Source: Myxococcus stipitatus (GTDB lineage Bacteria > Myxococcota > Myxococcia > Myxococcales > Myxococcaceae). From it: 64,000 bases of DNA. The stretch lies in NCBI RefSeq assembly GCF_038561935.1, contig NZ_CP102770.1, positions 4,650,001 through 4,714,000 of the forward strand, read 5' to 3'. Below the pieces are notes generated by a model, which saw only the letters and a program-made list of their open reading frames with translations, was not told where the DNA came from and did no database searches. Every line of letters starts with the position of its first letter. Position 1 is the stretch's first letter. A program made the translations under genes and the position numbers. Below, one piece after another: positions 1 through 9,565 of the stretch.

Positions 1-2
1 GC

Positions 3-1412
3 TCATGGCAGGCCAAACAGACGCAGGACCCAGGGGCCCGTCACGCTGACCAGCAGACAACCGGCCACCATGAGGGGAACCCCGAGCCGCAGGAGTTCGG
101 TGGTGTCGAGCCCCTCGCCCGCGGCCATCGCATTGGGCGGCGTGCTGATGGCGAAGGGGATGCCGAACGAGCACCCCATGGCGACGAGGATGGGCGTGGA
201 CGCGGAGGGCTCCACGCTCAGGGCCAGTGGGAGGAGCAGGGCGGCGGTGCCCGTGTTGCTCATCAAGGCCGACAGCACCGCCGCGACGACGACCAGCACC
301 CCCAGCCGCGCCTCGCGGGGCAGGGCCTCGAGCCGGGCACCGTCGAGCGCGTGCGCCACCACTCCCGAGTGCTCCAGCAGCTTGCCCAGCGCGAGCCCTC
401 CCGCGATGAGCAGCAGGGTGGACCAATCCAGCCGGCCCAGGTCCTCGCGTCGGAGCAGCCCCGTGCCGAACAGCAGCGCCGTGGCGCCCAGGGCGACCAC
501 CGGTGCGGGCACGCCGTGGAGGGGCTCCGTCAGCCAGGCCGCCACACAGGCGGCGCTCACCGCGAGGACCCGGCGCCCCGAGGGGCTCAGCGCCCGCGTC
601 ATCGGTGCGGGCAAGGACACCGGCCCCGCCACGCGGAAGCGCAGGAGGATGAGGCCGAAGCCCAGCAGCAGCATCAGCGCGGTGAGGGGCAGGGCGAACG
701 CCATCCACCCCGCGAAGGTGACGGGGGCGAAGGTGCTGGCCGCGGACACGGCGAGGGCATTCGGTCCGCTGCCCACGGGGGTCGCCATTCCGCCGAGGTT
801 GGCCCCCAGCGCCACGCTCGCTAGCAGGGCGGGCCGCAGGGGCGCGCCGGGCGGAGCGGCGAGCAGCACGGGCCGGAGCGCCGCGAGCATCATCGCCGCG
901 GCGGCCACGTTGGACATCCACATGGACAGGAAGGCCACGCCGCCCATCACCAGGAGGAGCAGCAGCCGGGGCCGGCCTCGAGAGCCGCGCACGACGTGGC
1001 GAGCCACCGCGGAGTCGAGGCCGTGTCGCATGGCCGCCACTTCCAGCGTGAAGCCGCCGAGGAAGAGGATGAGCACCGGGTCCGCGCACCACGTGAGCAC
1101 CGAGGCCAGCCGGTAGTCCGGCGCCAGCGGGCCCAGCACCACGGGCGTGGCCCCGAGCAGGAGCAGGGTGGGAACAAAAGGGGGCACCAGCTCCGACAGC
1201 CACAACACCAGGCAGACGCCCGCCACCAGCACCGCGCGCGACGCCACCTCGCCCTGCACACCGAAGCCCGCGACCAGGGCCACCGCGACCAGCCCCGCGC
1301 CCGCGAGCGCGGGCCGGAGCCAGCTCCGCCGCGGCGCCGGAGCGCCGAGGGGCTTGATGGGCATGGAGGGCGTGGCCTCGGTGTCGTGCATCGAGGCAAG
1401 AGGCGGGGACAT
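3..1412 (-). CDS. SLC13/DASS-family anion:Na+ symporter
   Basis: Integral inner-membrane transporter of 469 residues, the usual size for the divalent anion/Na+ symporter (SLC13, CitT/SAC1) family, which carries dicarboxylates, sulfate or similar anions. It shows about a dozen hydrophobic segments and the paired Ser-Asn motifs of the family: MWMSNVAAAAMM in the first half and ALMSNTGTAALLLP in the second. Internal pseudo-symmetry (two similar halves) is visible. The N-terminus has about 28 polar residues before the first membrane segment, so a later start (internal Met8) is possible. The gene ends three bases from the window edge but its stop codon is present. Substrate cannot be told from sequence alone. 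The next gene upstream on the same strand (CBS pair) is 82 bp away and could be co-transcribed. Confidence 0.85.
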   Translation of the reverse strand: MSPPLASMHDTEATPSMPIKPLGAPAPRRSWLRPALAGAGLVAVALVAGFGVQGEVASRAVLVAGVCLVLWLSELVPPFVPTLLLLGATPVVLGPLAPDYRLASVLTWCADPVLILFLGGFTLEVAAMRHGLDSAVARHVVRGSRGRPRLLLLLVMGGVAFLSMWMSNVAAAAMMLAALRPVLLAAPPGAPLRPALLASVALGANLGGMATPVGSGPNALAVSAASTFAPVTFAGWMAFALPLTALMLLLGFGLILLRFRVAGPVSLPAPMTRALSPSGRRVLAVSAACVAAWLTEPLHGVPAPVVALGATALLFGTGLLRREDLGRLDWSTLLLIAGGLALGKLLEHSGVVAHALDGARLEALPREARLGVLVVVAAVLSALMSNTGTAALLLPLALSVEPSASTPILVAMGCSFGIPFAISTPPNAMAAGEGLDTTELLRLGVPLMVAGCLLVSVTGPWVLRLFGLP

Positions 1413-1494
1413 GGTGGGAAGTCACCGTCGCGAGGACGTGGGGAGGGGAACCGCGAACGAGCACCCGCGCCGGGCGGCGTGGGCTCGGGGGGAC

Positions 1495-1926
1495 TCAGGC
1501 GTTGAACTCGCGCGCCAGCTCGCGGCGGTCCTTGTCCTCGATGAGGTGCTGCGCGTAGCGCACGAGGTCCGCTTCCGTGACGATGCCCACCAGCGTGCCG
1601 TCCGCCGCCACCACGGGGAGGCAGCCGAACTTGTTGCGCAGCATCAGCGCCACCGCTTCGCGCAGCGAGTCGTTGGGCGTCACCGTCGTCACGTCGCGCG
1701 TCATGATGTCCGCGGCCCACAGCGGCTGCGCGGCCGGGTCCGACGCGTGCGTGGCCGCGGCCCTGAGCAGGTCCCGGTGCGTGACGAGCCCCACGAGCTT
1801 GCCCTGCCGGGTGACGGGCAGATGGCGGATGCGGTGCATGTTCAGCAGCTCCTCCGCCTTGCCCAGGTTCTGCGTCTCCTTGAGCGTGACCACCTCGCGT
1901 GTCATCAGCTCTCCAACGATTTTCAT
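1495..1926 (-). CDS. CBS-domain pair protein
   Basis: A 143-residue protein made almost entirely of two CBS domains (about residues 1-60 and 72-135), the Bateman module that binds adenine nucleotides such as AMP, ATP or SAM and senses energy status. Each half has the typical pattern MTREVVTL...HLPVTRQGKLVGLVTHRDLL and IMTRDVTTVTP...CLPVVAADGTLVGIVTEADLV. There is no other domain, so it is a free-standing regulatory subunit whose partner is not evident; the adjacent SLC13-type transporter downstream on the same strand is a candidate by position only. Confidence 0.85.
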   Translation of the reverse strand: MKIVGELMTREVVTLKETQNLGKAEELLNMHRIRHLPVTRQGKLVGLVTHRDLLRAAATHASDPAAQPLWAADIMTRDVTTVTPNDSLREAVALMLRNKFGCLPVVAADGTLVGIVTEADLVRYAQHLIEDKDRRELAREFNA

Positions 1927-2150
1927 GAGTGGCGCTCTTTCCGTTCGGCGGTTCTCCGGCGAGCCAATGCAGGACGAGGGCCAGACCGGCTTCGCTCGGG
2001 GAACGGTGATTCCGGCGTCCTATGCGCGCAAGGTTTGCGCCGCCGCGACGGGCTCCGCAGTTCTTGCGCGAGGAATGTTCACTGGAGGGCCCCGGGCCCC
2101 GCCTCCGGGTGGGTTGAACCCCGGTTCGGTGTGGGCTAGATGCTCACCCA

Positions 2151-2245
2151 GTCGCTAGGGGTGCCCCTCGAGAGGGGCTGAGACGGCCGCGCGGCGCGGC
2201 CAACCCTTGGAACCTGAACCGGGTCATACCGGCGGAGGGAAGCGG
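2151..2245 (+). promoter_or_regulatory. TPP riboswitch (THI box) upstream of thiC
   Basis: The region contains the conserved THI-box elements in order: GGGGTGCC (from 2157), GCTGAGA (2177-2183), ACCCTTGGAACCTGA (2203-2217) and the closing CCGG...CATACCGGCGGAGGGAA (2219-2241). These make the helix-junction core that binds thiamine pyrophosphate. It lies about 60 bp before thiC on the same strand, the expected target. Binding of TPP is expected to lower thiC expression. Confidence 0.95.
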
Positions 2246-2248
2246 CAT

Positions 2249-2269
2249 GGAGCCCACAGCCTGGGCTCC
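2249..2269 (+). promoter_or_regulatory. Hairpin after the TPP aptamer, probable expression platform
   Basis: GGAGCCCA (2249-2256) pairs perfectly with TGGGCTCC (2262-2269) around a five-base loop, starting four bases after the aptamer. It is followed by a pyrimidine-rich, not uniformly T, stretch. It could be a weak terminator. It stops 22 bases short of the thiC ribosome-binding site (about 2292-2297), so it does not itself cover that site. Confidence 0.5.
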
Positions 2270-2301
2270 GTCTGCCTTCCCGCCCGTCCTCGAGGAGTTG
2301 A

Positions 2302-4179
<1,878 letters not shown>

Positions 4180-4335
4180 GCCGTGACACCTCGGGCCCGG
4201 GCTTCGGGTCCGAGGTCATCAAACGACCTGGAACATCACCTGTCCGAGACGTGACAATTCGAGGCCGTGCATGCAATGGTAGGTGCGCATGGGTGCGGCA
4301 TTCGCGCCCTCGACGAATATCGGGAGGGAGACTTC

Positions 4336-4725
4336 ATGGAGACTCCACCGCGGGAGCAGATGGGTTCGTACATCACGGGATCGCCGATGCTGACGCAGGA
4401 TGAGAAGACGATGGGGCTGGTCGCTCACATCGGCAGCATCCTCGGCAACTTCGTGGGGCTGGGTTTCGCCGTGCCGCTGGTGCTGATGCTGACGAAGGGC
4501 AAGGAGTCCTCCTTCATCCGCGAGCACGCGGTGGAGTCGCTGAACTTCCAGATCACGTGTTTCATCGCGGCCGCCATCGCGGTGGCCACGTCCTGCATCG
4601 GCATCGGCCTGCTGCTGCTGCCCGTGGTCGGCATCCTGGCGCTGGTGTTCCCCATCATCGGCGGGCTGAAGGCGAACGAGGGTCAGGCGTACAAGTACCC
4701 GTTCGCTCTCCGGCTGGTGAAGTAG
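4336..4725 (+). CDS. DUF4870 small membrane protein
   Basis: A 129-residue protein with the DUF4870 layout: a short polar N-terminus, then LTQDEKTMGLVAHIGSI followed by about three hydrophobic segments and the conserved FIREHAVESLNFQIT motif between them. Function of the family is unknown; members are small inner-membrane proteins. ATG 4336 is preferred over more upstream in-frame Met codons (from 4267) because GGGAGGGAG lies directly before it and conservation with the family starts after it. It is convergent with moaA. Confidence 0.8.
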   Translation: METPPREQMGSYITGSPMLTQDEKTMGLVAHIGSILGNFVGLGFAVPLVLMLTKGKESSFIREHAVESLNFQITCFIAAAIAVATSCIGIGLLLLPVVGILALVFPIIGGLKANEGQAYKYPFALRLVK

Positions 4726-4762
4726 TCAGGCACCGGCTCCTTCACGGAGCCAGGTTCCAACG

Positions 4763-4797
4763 CGGGCGGGTCATGCGCGAAGGCGCGGGCCCGCCCG
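4763..4797. terminator. Hairpin between convergent DUF4870 gene and moaA
   Basis: CGGGCGGG (4763-4770) pairs with CCCGCCCG (4790-4797); the 19-base loop itself contains a GCGC/GCGC pairing. A second small hairpin GGCTCC/GGAGCC lies just before it (4735-4751). Neither has a clear T-run, so function as a bidirectional terminator is inferred from position. Confidence 0.5.
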
Positions 4798-4817
4798 TCG
4801 TGTTTCCGGCGGGGGGC

Positions 4818-5831
4818 TCAGCCGCCGATGCCCATCATGGACAGCAGCGTGGCGCCGTTGCCCGGCTCCGTGAAGCGGTGGCCTTCCGGCTTGTCACCCA
4901 GCGCCGCGCGGATGGCGCGTGCGAGCTCCACATCAGTGGCTCCGCCCCGGATGAGCTGGTGCAAGGGCGCCTGCGCGCGGCCTCCCAGGCAGCTTCTCAA
5001 GTCGCCGTTGGAGGCCACCCGCACGCGGTTGCACCCGCCGCAGAAGTTCTGGGTGAGGGGCGAGATGAAGCCCACGCGGCCGCCCGGAGCGCGCATGTAG
5101 CGTGCGGGGCCGGAGGTGACGGAGTCCGCGGCGCTGCCTGGCTCCTCGGGCTCGGGCTCGAGGGGCAGGCCCGTGGCCCGCAGCTGTTCGACGAGCTCCG
5201 CGGTGGGCACGGGGACACCCTGGCCGAAGGGCATCAGCTCGATGAAGCGGGGCGTGATGCCGCGTGCGTGGGCGTAGTCGACCAGCGCGCGGGCCTCGCC
5301 GTCGTTGACCCCTCGCATCACCACGACGTTGAGCTTGAGCGTGCCGTAGCCCGCCTCGGCGGCGCGGTCGATGCCTCTGAGCACCGCGTCGAAGTCACCC
5401 TGCTTGGAGATGCGGCGGAAGGTCTCCGCGGACAGCGTGTCCAGGCTGAGGTTGAGCTGATCGACGCCCGCCTCGCGCAGGGGGACGGCGAGGGACTCCA
5501 GGTGGCTCGCGTTGGTGGTGATGGCCAGGTGGCGCACGCCCGGGATGCTGGAGAGGCGGCGGGCGATGTCCAGGATGTCCGGCCGGATGAGCGGCTCGCC
5601 GCCGGTGAGGCGCACGCGGCGGATGCCCATGGCCGCGAAGAGGGACGCGATGCGCGCCAGCTCCTCGGGGTTCAGCAGGTCCTTCTTGCCGCCCCACGAC
5701 GCCGGTGAGCAGTACGTGCAGCGGAAGTTGCAGCGGTCCGTGATGCTCAGCCGCAGGTACGTCATGCGGCGCCCCTGCGCGTCCAGCAAGGGCGGAGCGA
5801 GCGGATCAGTGGCGGGGACGGGCGTCATCAC
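4818..5831 (-). CDS. moaA: GTP 3',8-cyclase MoaA
   Basis: Radical-SAM enzyme that, with MoaC, converts GTP to cyclic pyranopterin monophosphate, the first step of molybdenum cofactor synthesis. The N-terminal 4Fe-4S motif is CNFRCTYC (C34, C38, C41) and the C-terminal cluster motif is present as FCGGCNRVR...LRSC. The chain ends in Gly-Gly, as MoaA requires for activity. At 337 residues it is normal size. moeA of the same pathway is in the window at 26.2-27.5 kb but not linked. Confidence 0.95.
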   Translation of the reverse strand: MMTPVPATDPLAPPLLDAQGRRMTYLRLSITDRCNFRCTYCSPASWGGKKDLLNPEELARIASLFAAMGIRRVRLTGGEPLIRPDILDIARRLSSIPGVRHLAITTNASHLESLAVPLREAGVDQLNLSLDTLSAETFRRISKQGDFDAVLRGIDRAAEAGYGTLKLNVVVMRGVNDGEARALVDYAHARGITPRFIELMPFGQGVPVPTAELVEQLRATGLPLEPEPEEPGSAADSVTSGPARYMRAPGGRVGFISPLTQNFCGGCNRVRVASNGDLRSCLGGRAQAPLHQLIRGGATDVELARAIRAALGDKPEGHRFTEPGNGATLLSMMGIGG

Positions 5832-5890
5832 GGGCGGGCTGACTTCATAACAGTCGCCGGAGGCCCGTTCATCTCATTCCCCGCGCCGGT

Positions 5891-7135
5891 TCAGCCCTCG
5901 CTGCCCGTGGCGGACCGGATGATGGGCGCCTTGGGCTCCGCTGCCTCGCTCGTGCTGGGGCGCGCGGGCGGGGCGGGGGAGGCCTCGAGGTCGTCGTCCA
6001 GGTCCGTCAGTCGCGCCAGCTCGGCCTCCGCGTCGTTGGCCTCCTGCTCCGCCTGCGGGAGCTGGAGCTTCTTGAGCGCCATCTCCTCCTTGATGCGGAT
6101 GAGGCCCTCTTCGCCGATGTCCAGGAACGCCCGGACGACTTCCGGGTCGAACTGGGTGTTGGCGCAGCGGCGGATCTCCTGGATGGCGTTCGCGAACGAC
6201 GTGCCCTTGCGGTACGGCCGGTCGCTCGTCATGGCGTCCAGCGTGTCGGCCACGGCGAAGATGCGCGCGCCGATGTGGATCTCCTGCCGCTGGAGCCCCC
6301 GCGGATAGCCCGCGCCGTCGAAGCGCTCCTGGTGCGACAGGACGATGGCGGACGGGGTGGCGAGGAAGGGGATGGCTTGAATCATCTGGAAGCCGATCTC
6401 CGGATGCTTGCGCATCTCCAGCCACTCGTCCGGCGTCAGCTTGCCCGGCTTGAGCAGCACCGCGTCCGGCACGCCGATCTTCCCGATGTCGTGCAGGAGC
6501 GCGCCTCGGCCGATCTCCTCCAGCTCCTTGCCCTGGATGCCCATGCGCGTGGCGATGGCGGACGTGTAGCTGACCACGCGCTGCGAGTGGTCGCTCGTCT
6601 CGTGCTCGCGCGCGTCGAGCGCGGCCACCAGCGCCAGCAGCGTGTTCTGGTAGGTGTTGGCGATGTTGTGCAGCGCGCTCCGCAGCTCCGCCGTGCGGTC
6701 CCGGACCTTGCGCTCCAGCTTCTTCTGGTAGCGCTTGCGGGCCATCTCGATGCGCCGCTTGGCGAGCGCCCGCTCGATGGCGCGGATGAGGTCGGTGAGC
6801 TTGGGTGGCTTGAGCAGGTAGTCCACCGCGCCTCGGCGCAGGCAGTCCACCGCGGACTCCGTGTCGCCGTAGCCGGTGAGCATGATGACCGACGTGTCCG
6901 GCAGCCGCTCCCGAAGGTTCTCCAGCAGCCAGAGGCCGTCCTTGCCCGGCATCTTCATGTCGCTGATGACGAGCGGGGTGTCGTCCTCGCCCGCGACGTC
7001 CAGCGCCATCTCGGCGCCGCTCGCGACGACGCAGTTGTAGCCCTCTTCACGCAGGAGGACCGAGATGACGTCTCGCACGGAGTCGTCATCGTCGACGATG
7101 AGGATTCGGGGTGGGGCAGGGGGTATGGCTTCCAC
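5891..7135 (-). CDS. Response regulator with HD-GYP c-di-GMP phosphodiesterase domain
   Basis: A 414-residue soluble signalling protein. Residues about 10-125 form a receiver domain with acidic pocket DDDD and phospho-acceptor Asp59 (VISDMKMPGKDG). A coiled-coil linker follows (about 130-165), then an HD-GYP domain with HDIGKIGVPD and the GYP signature HQERFDGAGYPRGL. HD-GYP domains hydrolyse cyclic di-GMP. The last about 60 residues are Ala/Pro/Glu-rich and low in complexity. No partner kinase is adjacent, so the input is unknown. Confidence 0.92.
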   Translation of the reverse strand: MEAIPPAPPRILIVDDDDSVRDVISVLLREEGYNCVVASGAEMALDVAGEDDTPLVISDMKMPGKDGLWLLENLRERLPDTSVIMLTGYGDTESAVDCLRRGAVDYLLKPPKLTDLIRAIERALAKRRIEMARKRYQKKLERKVRDRTAELRSALHNIANTYQNTLLALVAALDAREHETSDHSQRVVSYTSAIATRMGIQGKELEEIGRGALLHDIGKIGVPDAVLLKPGKLTPDEWLEMRKHPEIGFQMIQAIPFLATPSAIVLSHQERFDGAGYPRGLQRQEIHIGARIFAVADTLDAMTSDRPYRKGTSFANAIQEIRRCANTQFDPEVVRAFLDIGEEGLIRIKEEMALKKLQLPQAEQEANDAEAELARLTDLDDDLEASPAPPARPSTSEAAEPKAPIIRSATGSEG

Positions 7136-7275
7136 GGGGGAGATTCTAGAGGTTTCCGGGTTTCAATGGCGAATGAGTCAGGGAAATTACCACCTTCCTC
7201 CACTTGCCGGTTGACAGTCCAGTGTTCGGGTCCAGAAGAAGACCCTGGAAGTGGGCGGTCGGAGGTGGGTCCCCC

Positions 7276-8391
7276 TCACGCCTGGGCTCGGGGGAGCCGA
7301 TCATACCTGAAGGGGGCCAGGTCCATGCTCGTCCGCTCTCCGAGGAGGGCCTGGGCCACGAGCTTCGCGGTGATGGGCGCCAGGAGGATGCCGTTGCGGA
7401 AGTGGCCGGTGGCCAGGAAGAGGCCCGGCATGGGGCCCTCTCCCAGGTAGGGGCGCTTGTCCTCCGTCCAGGGACGGAAGCCGGCCCAGGTCTCCGTCAC
7501 CGGGGCGTTGGCCAGCTCCGGACACAGCTCCAGCGCCATGTCGAGGATGCGCGCCAGTCCCGCCGCCGTCACCTGCTTGTCGAAGCCCACCAGCTCCATG
7601 GTGCTCCCGGCGATGACGCGTCCGTCCGCGCGGGGGACGACGTAGCCCTTCTCCGACGTGAGGATGTGGTCGACGAGGGGCAGGCGCGTCTGGAGCTGGA
7701 TCATCTGTCCGCGCGCCGGGCGCACCGACTTCGCCTCCACGCCCGCGCCCTGGACGAGCGAGGACCAGGAGCCGGCGGCGAGCACCACGGCATCGGCGCG
7801 CAGCACTTCACCATCCAGGTCCACGCCCACCGCGCGGCCCGCTTCGTGGACGATGCCGCGCACGTAGCCGCTGCGGAACTCCGCGCCCGCGCGCGCGGCG
7901 GACATCGTCAGCGCGCGGACGAGGAGCCGGTTGTCCACCTGGTGGTCGTCCGGGAAGTGGGCGGCGGCGAGCGCCTTCGGTGAGAGGCGAGGCTCCAGCG
8001 CGCGAGCCTGCGCGCCATCGAGGAGCTCCGCGCGCAGGCCCATGCCGCGCTGCCAGAGGACGGTGGACTCGACGTGGTGGATGGAGGACTCGGTGAAGGC
8101 CACCTTGAGGACGCCGCTGGGGCGGTAGGCGATGTCGACGCCGGACAGCTCCCGCAGCTCTTCGGCGAACGCGGGATACAGGCCGCGGCTGCGCAGGCAC
8201 AGCTCGAGGAAGGGGCCGGGGCCATCCGCTTCCATCTGCGGCGCGAGCATGCCGGCCGCCGCGCTGCTGGCCTCCGCGCCGGGGATGGAGCGCTCCAGCA
8301 CGGTGACTCGAGCGCCTGCCTGCCGCAGCCGCAGCGCGATGCCGCAGCCCATGATGCCCCCGCCCACGATGATGACGTCCGAGACTCGCAT
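7276..8391 (-). CDS. thiO: Glycine oxidase ThiO
   Basis: FAD-dependent amine oxidase of 371 residues that makes dehydroglycine for thiazole synthesis in the thiamine pathway. The dinucleotide-binding motif is at the extreme N-terminus (VIIVGGGIMGCGIALRLRQ) and the family signature ASSAAAGMLAPQ follows. The C-terminal WAGFRPWTEDKRPYLG and TGHFRNGILLAP blocks are typical of ThiO. The reading frame is open much further upstream, but I place the start at ATG 8391 because homology begins there and AGGAAG lies about seven bases before it. No riboswitch was seen upstream, unlike thiC. Confidence 0.9.
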   Translation of the reverse strand: MRVSDVIIVGGGIMGCGIALRLRQAGARVTVLERSIPGAEASSAAAGMLAPQMEADGPGPFLELCLRSRGLYPAFAEELRELSGVDIAYRPSGVLKVAFTESSIHHVESTVLWQRGMGLRAELLDGAQARALEPRLSPKALAAAHFPDDHQVDNRLLVRALTMSAARAGAEFRSGYVRGIVHEAGRAVGVDLDGEVLRADAVVLAAGSWSSLVQGAGVEAKSVRPARGQMIQLQTRLPLVDHILTSEKGYVVPRADGRVIAGSTMELVGFDKQVTAAGLARILDMALELCPELANAPVTETWAGFRPWTEDKRPYLGEGPMPGLFLATGHFRNGILLAPITAKLVAQALLGERTSMDLAPFRYDRLPRAQA

Positions 8392-8459
8392 GGCCTTGCT
8401 TCCTGCTCGCCCCGGCGAGGGTTTGCAAGCGACTTGAGAGAGGCGGACGGGAGGTCGGG

Positions 8460-8489
8460 TTGACGGCGAGGGGGCTTTGCCGTTACTGA
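8460..8489 (+). promoter_or_regulatory. Possible sigma-70-type promoter for the his leader
   Basis: TTGACG (8460-8465) matches the -35 consensus at five of six positions; about 17-18 bases on is TTACTGA (8483-8489), a poor -10. If real, transcription would start close to the GTG of the leader peptide at 8497, which would make that peptide nearly leaderless. Weak evidence. Confidence 0.35.
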
Positions 8490-8496
8490 TGGCGCC

Positions 8497-8589
8497 GTGC
8501 GTTTCTCTACCGTGCATCCCCATCATGCGCATCATCGGCTCGGCCCCGACGGGACCGTTCGCCATGCGCATGCCTGGGTGAGCCACTAG
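8497..8589 (+). CDS. hisL: His-rich leader peptide of the histidine operon
   Basis: A 30-codon reading frame from GTG 8497 to TAG 8587-8589 lies directly upstream of hisG and is too short for routine gene calling. It encodes eight histidines (CAT at 8515, 8521, 8524, 8530, 8533, 8563 and 8569, CAC at 8584), five of them within seven codons. Thirty-five bases after its stop codon begins a strong terminator hairpin, and hisG follows. This arrangement is that of a translated attenuator leader, in which ribosomes stall at His codons when charged tRNA-His is scarce. There is no strong ribosome-binding site before the GTG, and an in-frame GTG at 8512 is an alternative start. Gene name given by role. 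Confidence 0.75.
   Translation: MRFSTVHPHHAHHRLGPDGTVRHAHAWVSH
8524..8572 (+). promoter_or_regulatory. Candidate pause hairpin in the his leader
   Basis: CATGCGCAT (8524-8532) can pair with ATGCGCATG (8564-8572), nine base pairs. The 5' arm lies inside the first cluster of His codons and the 3' arm covers the second (His-Ala-His in both places). A ribosome stalled in the first cluster would open this stem, as expected for the 1:2 structure of an attenuator. Confidence 0.5.
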
Positions 8590-8624
8590 ACGCACCACCC
8601 TCCCGGCACTTGCCGCAGCGACCG

Positions 8625-8656
8625 AAGGCCCGTCCCCCCCCGGACGGGCCTTTTTT
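8625..8656 (+). terminator. Intrinsic terminator/attenuator before hisG
   Basis: AAGGCCCGTCC (8625-8635) pairs perfectly with GGACGGGCCTT (8642-8652) over eleven base pairs with a loop of six C, followed by an uninterrupted T-run to 8656. It is the only textbook intrinsic terminator I found in the window and it sits 48 bases upstream of the hisG start, so it must be read through for the operon to be expressed. A GACGGG at 8548-8553 in the leader is complementary to CCCGTC at 8629-8634 and is a possible antiterminator strand. Confidence 0.9.
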
Positions 8657-8704
8657 CGTTTCCGCGCGGCCACCGTTCCCCCGCAGTCCCCCGCAGGTCC
8701 ACCC

Positions 8705-9565
8705 ATGTTGCTGAAGATTGCCCTGCCCAACAAAGGCCGTCTGTCCGAAGAGGTTCGTGAGCTGTTCAACGAAGCGGGCCTGGAGGTGCGTGTCCGAGGA
8801 GACCGCGCGCTCACCGCGTCGTTGGGCGGTGAGTTCGAAGCCATCTTCGTGCGTGCCCGAGACATCCCGGAGTTCGTCGCGGACGGGGCCGCGCATGCGG
8901 GGGTGACGGGCTGGGATTTGGTGAACGAGGCGGGGCGGCATCTCGAGCACCTGATGGACCTGGAGCTGGGCCGGTGTCGGCTCGTGGTGGCGGCGCGTGA
9001 GGAGAGCGGCATCGGGGAGGCCAGCGACGTGCGGGACGGCATGCGCGTGGCGTCGTGCTTCCCTCGGCTGACGCGGGACTACTTCGCGCGGCGGGGGCAG
9101 AGCATCACCGTGGTTCCCGTCTCGGGGGCGACGGAGATTGCGCCCCACCTGGGCATCGCGGACATCGTGGTGGACCTGACGTCCACCGGGTCCACGTTGA
9201 AGATGAACGGGCTGCGAGAAGTGGCCACGGTGCTGGAGTCCAGCGCGAGGCTGGTGGCGTGCCAGGCGAACGACGCGCAGGTGCGTGGCACGCTGGACGA
9301 GTTGAGGCTCGCGCTGGGCTCGGTGCTCGCGGCGCGGGGCAAGCGATACGTGATGGCCAACGTGCCGAAGGAGATGCTCCCTCGGGTGCGTGAGGTGTTG
9401 CCGGGGCTCAACGGGCCCACGGTGGTCGACGTGATGGACGGAGGGCGCTTCGTCGCGGTGCACGCGGTGGTGCCAGCGAAGGCCATCTACCGCACCGTCA
9501 ATGCCCTGAAGTCCCTGGGAGGCGAGGGCATCCTCGTCACCCGGATTGAAAGGTTGGTGGCGTGA
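8705..9565 (+). CDS. hisG: ATP phosphoribosyltransferase, long form HisG
   Basis: First enzyme of histidine synthesis, joining ATP and PRPP to make phosphoribosyl-ATP. At 286 residues it is the long form with its own C-terminal regulatory domain (about 215-286), which in the family mediates feedback inhibition by histidine; this fits the absence of hisZ. Visible features are the N-terminal LKIALPNKGRLSEEV and the PRPP-binding loop DIVVDLTSTGSTLKMNGL. It is the first gene of a nine-gene operon and overlaps hisD by one base (TGATG). Expression is probably controlled by the attenuator just upstream. Confidence 0.95.
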   Translation: MLLKIALPNKGRLSEEVRELFNEAGLEVRVRGDRALTASLGGEFEAIFVRARDIPEFVADGAAHAGVTGWDLVNEAGRHLEHLMDLELGRCRLVVAAREESGIGEASDVRDGMRVASCFPRLTRDYFARRGQSITVVPVSGATEIAPHLGIADIVVDLTSTGSTLKMNGLREVATVLESSARLVACQANDAQVRGTLDELRLALGSVLAARGKRYVMANVPKEMLPRVREVLPGLNGPTVVDVMDGGRFVAVHAVVPAKAIYRTVNALKSLGGEGILVTRIERLVA

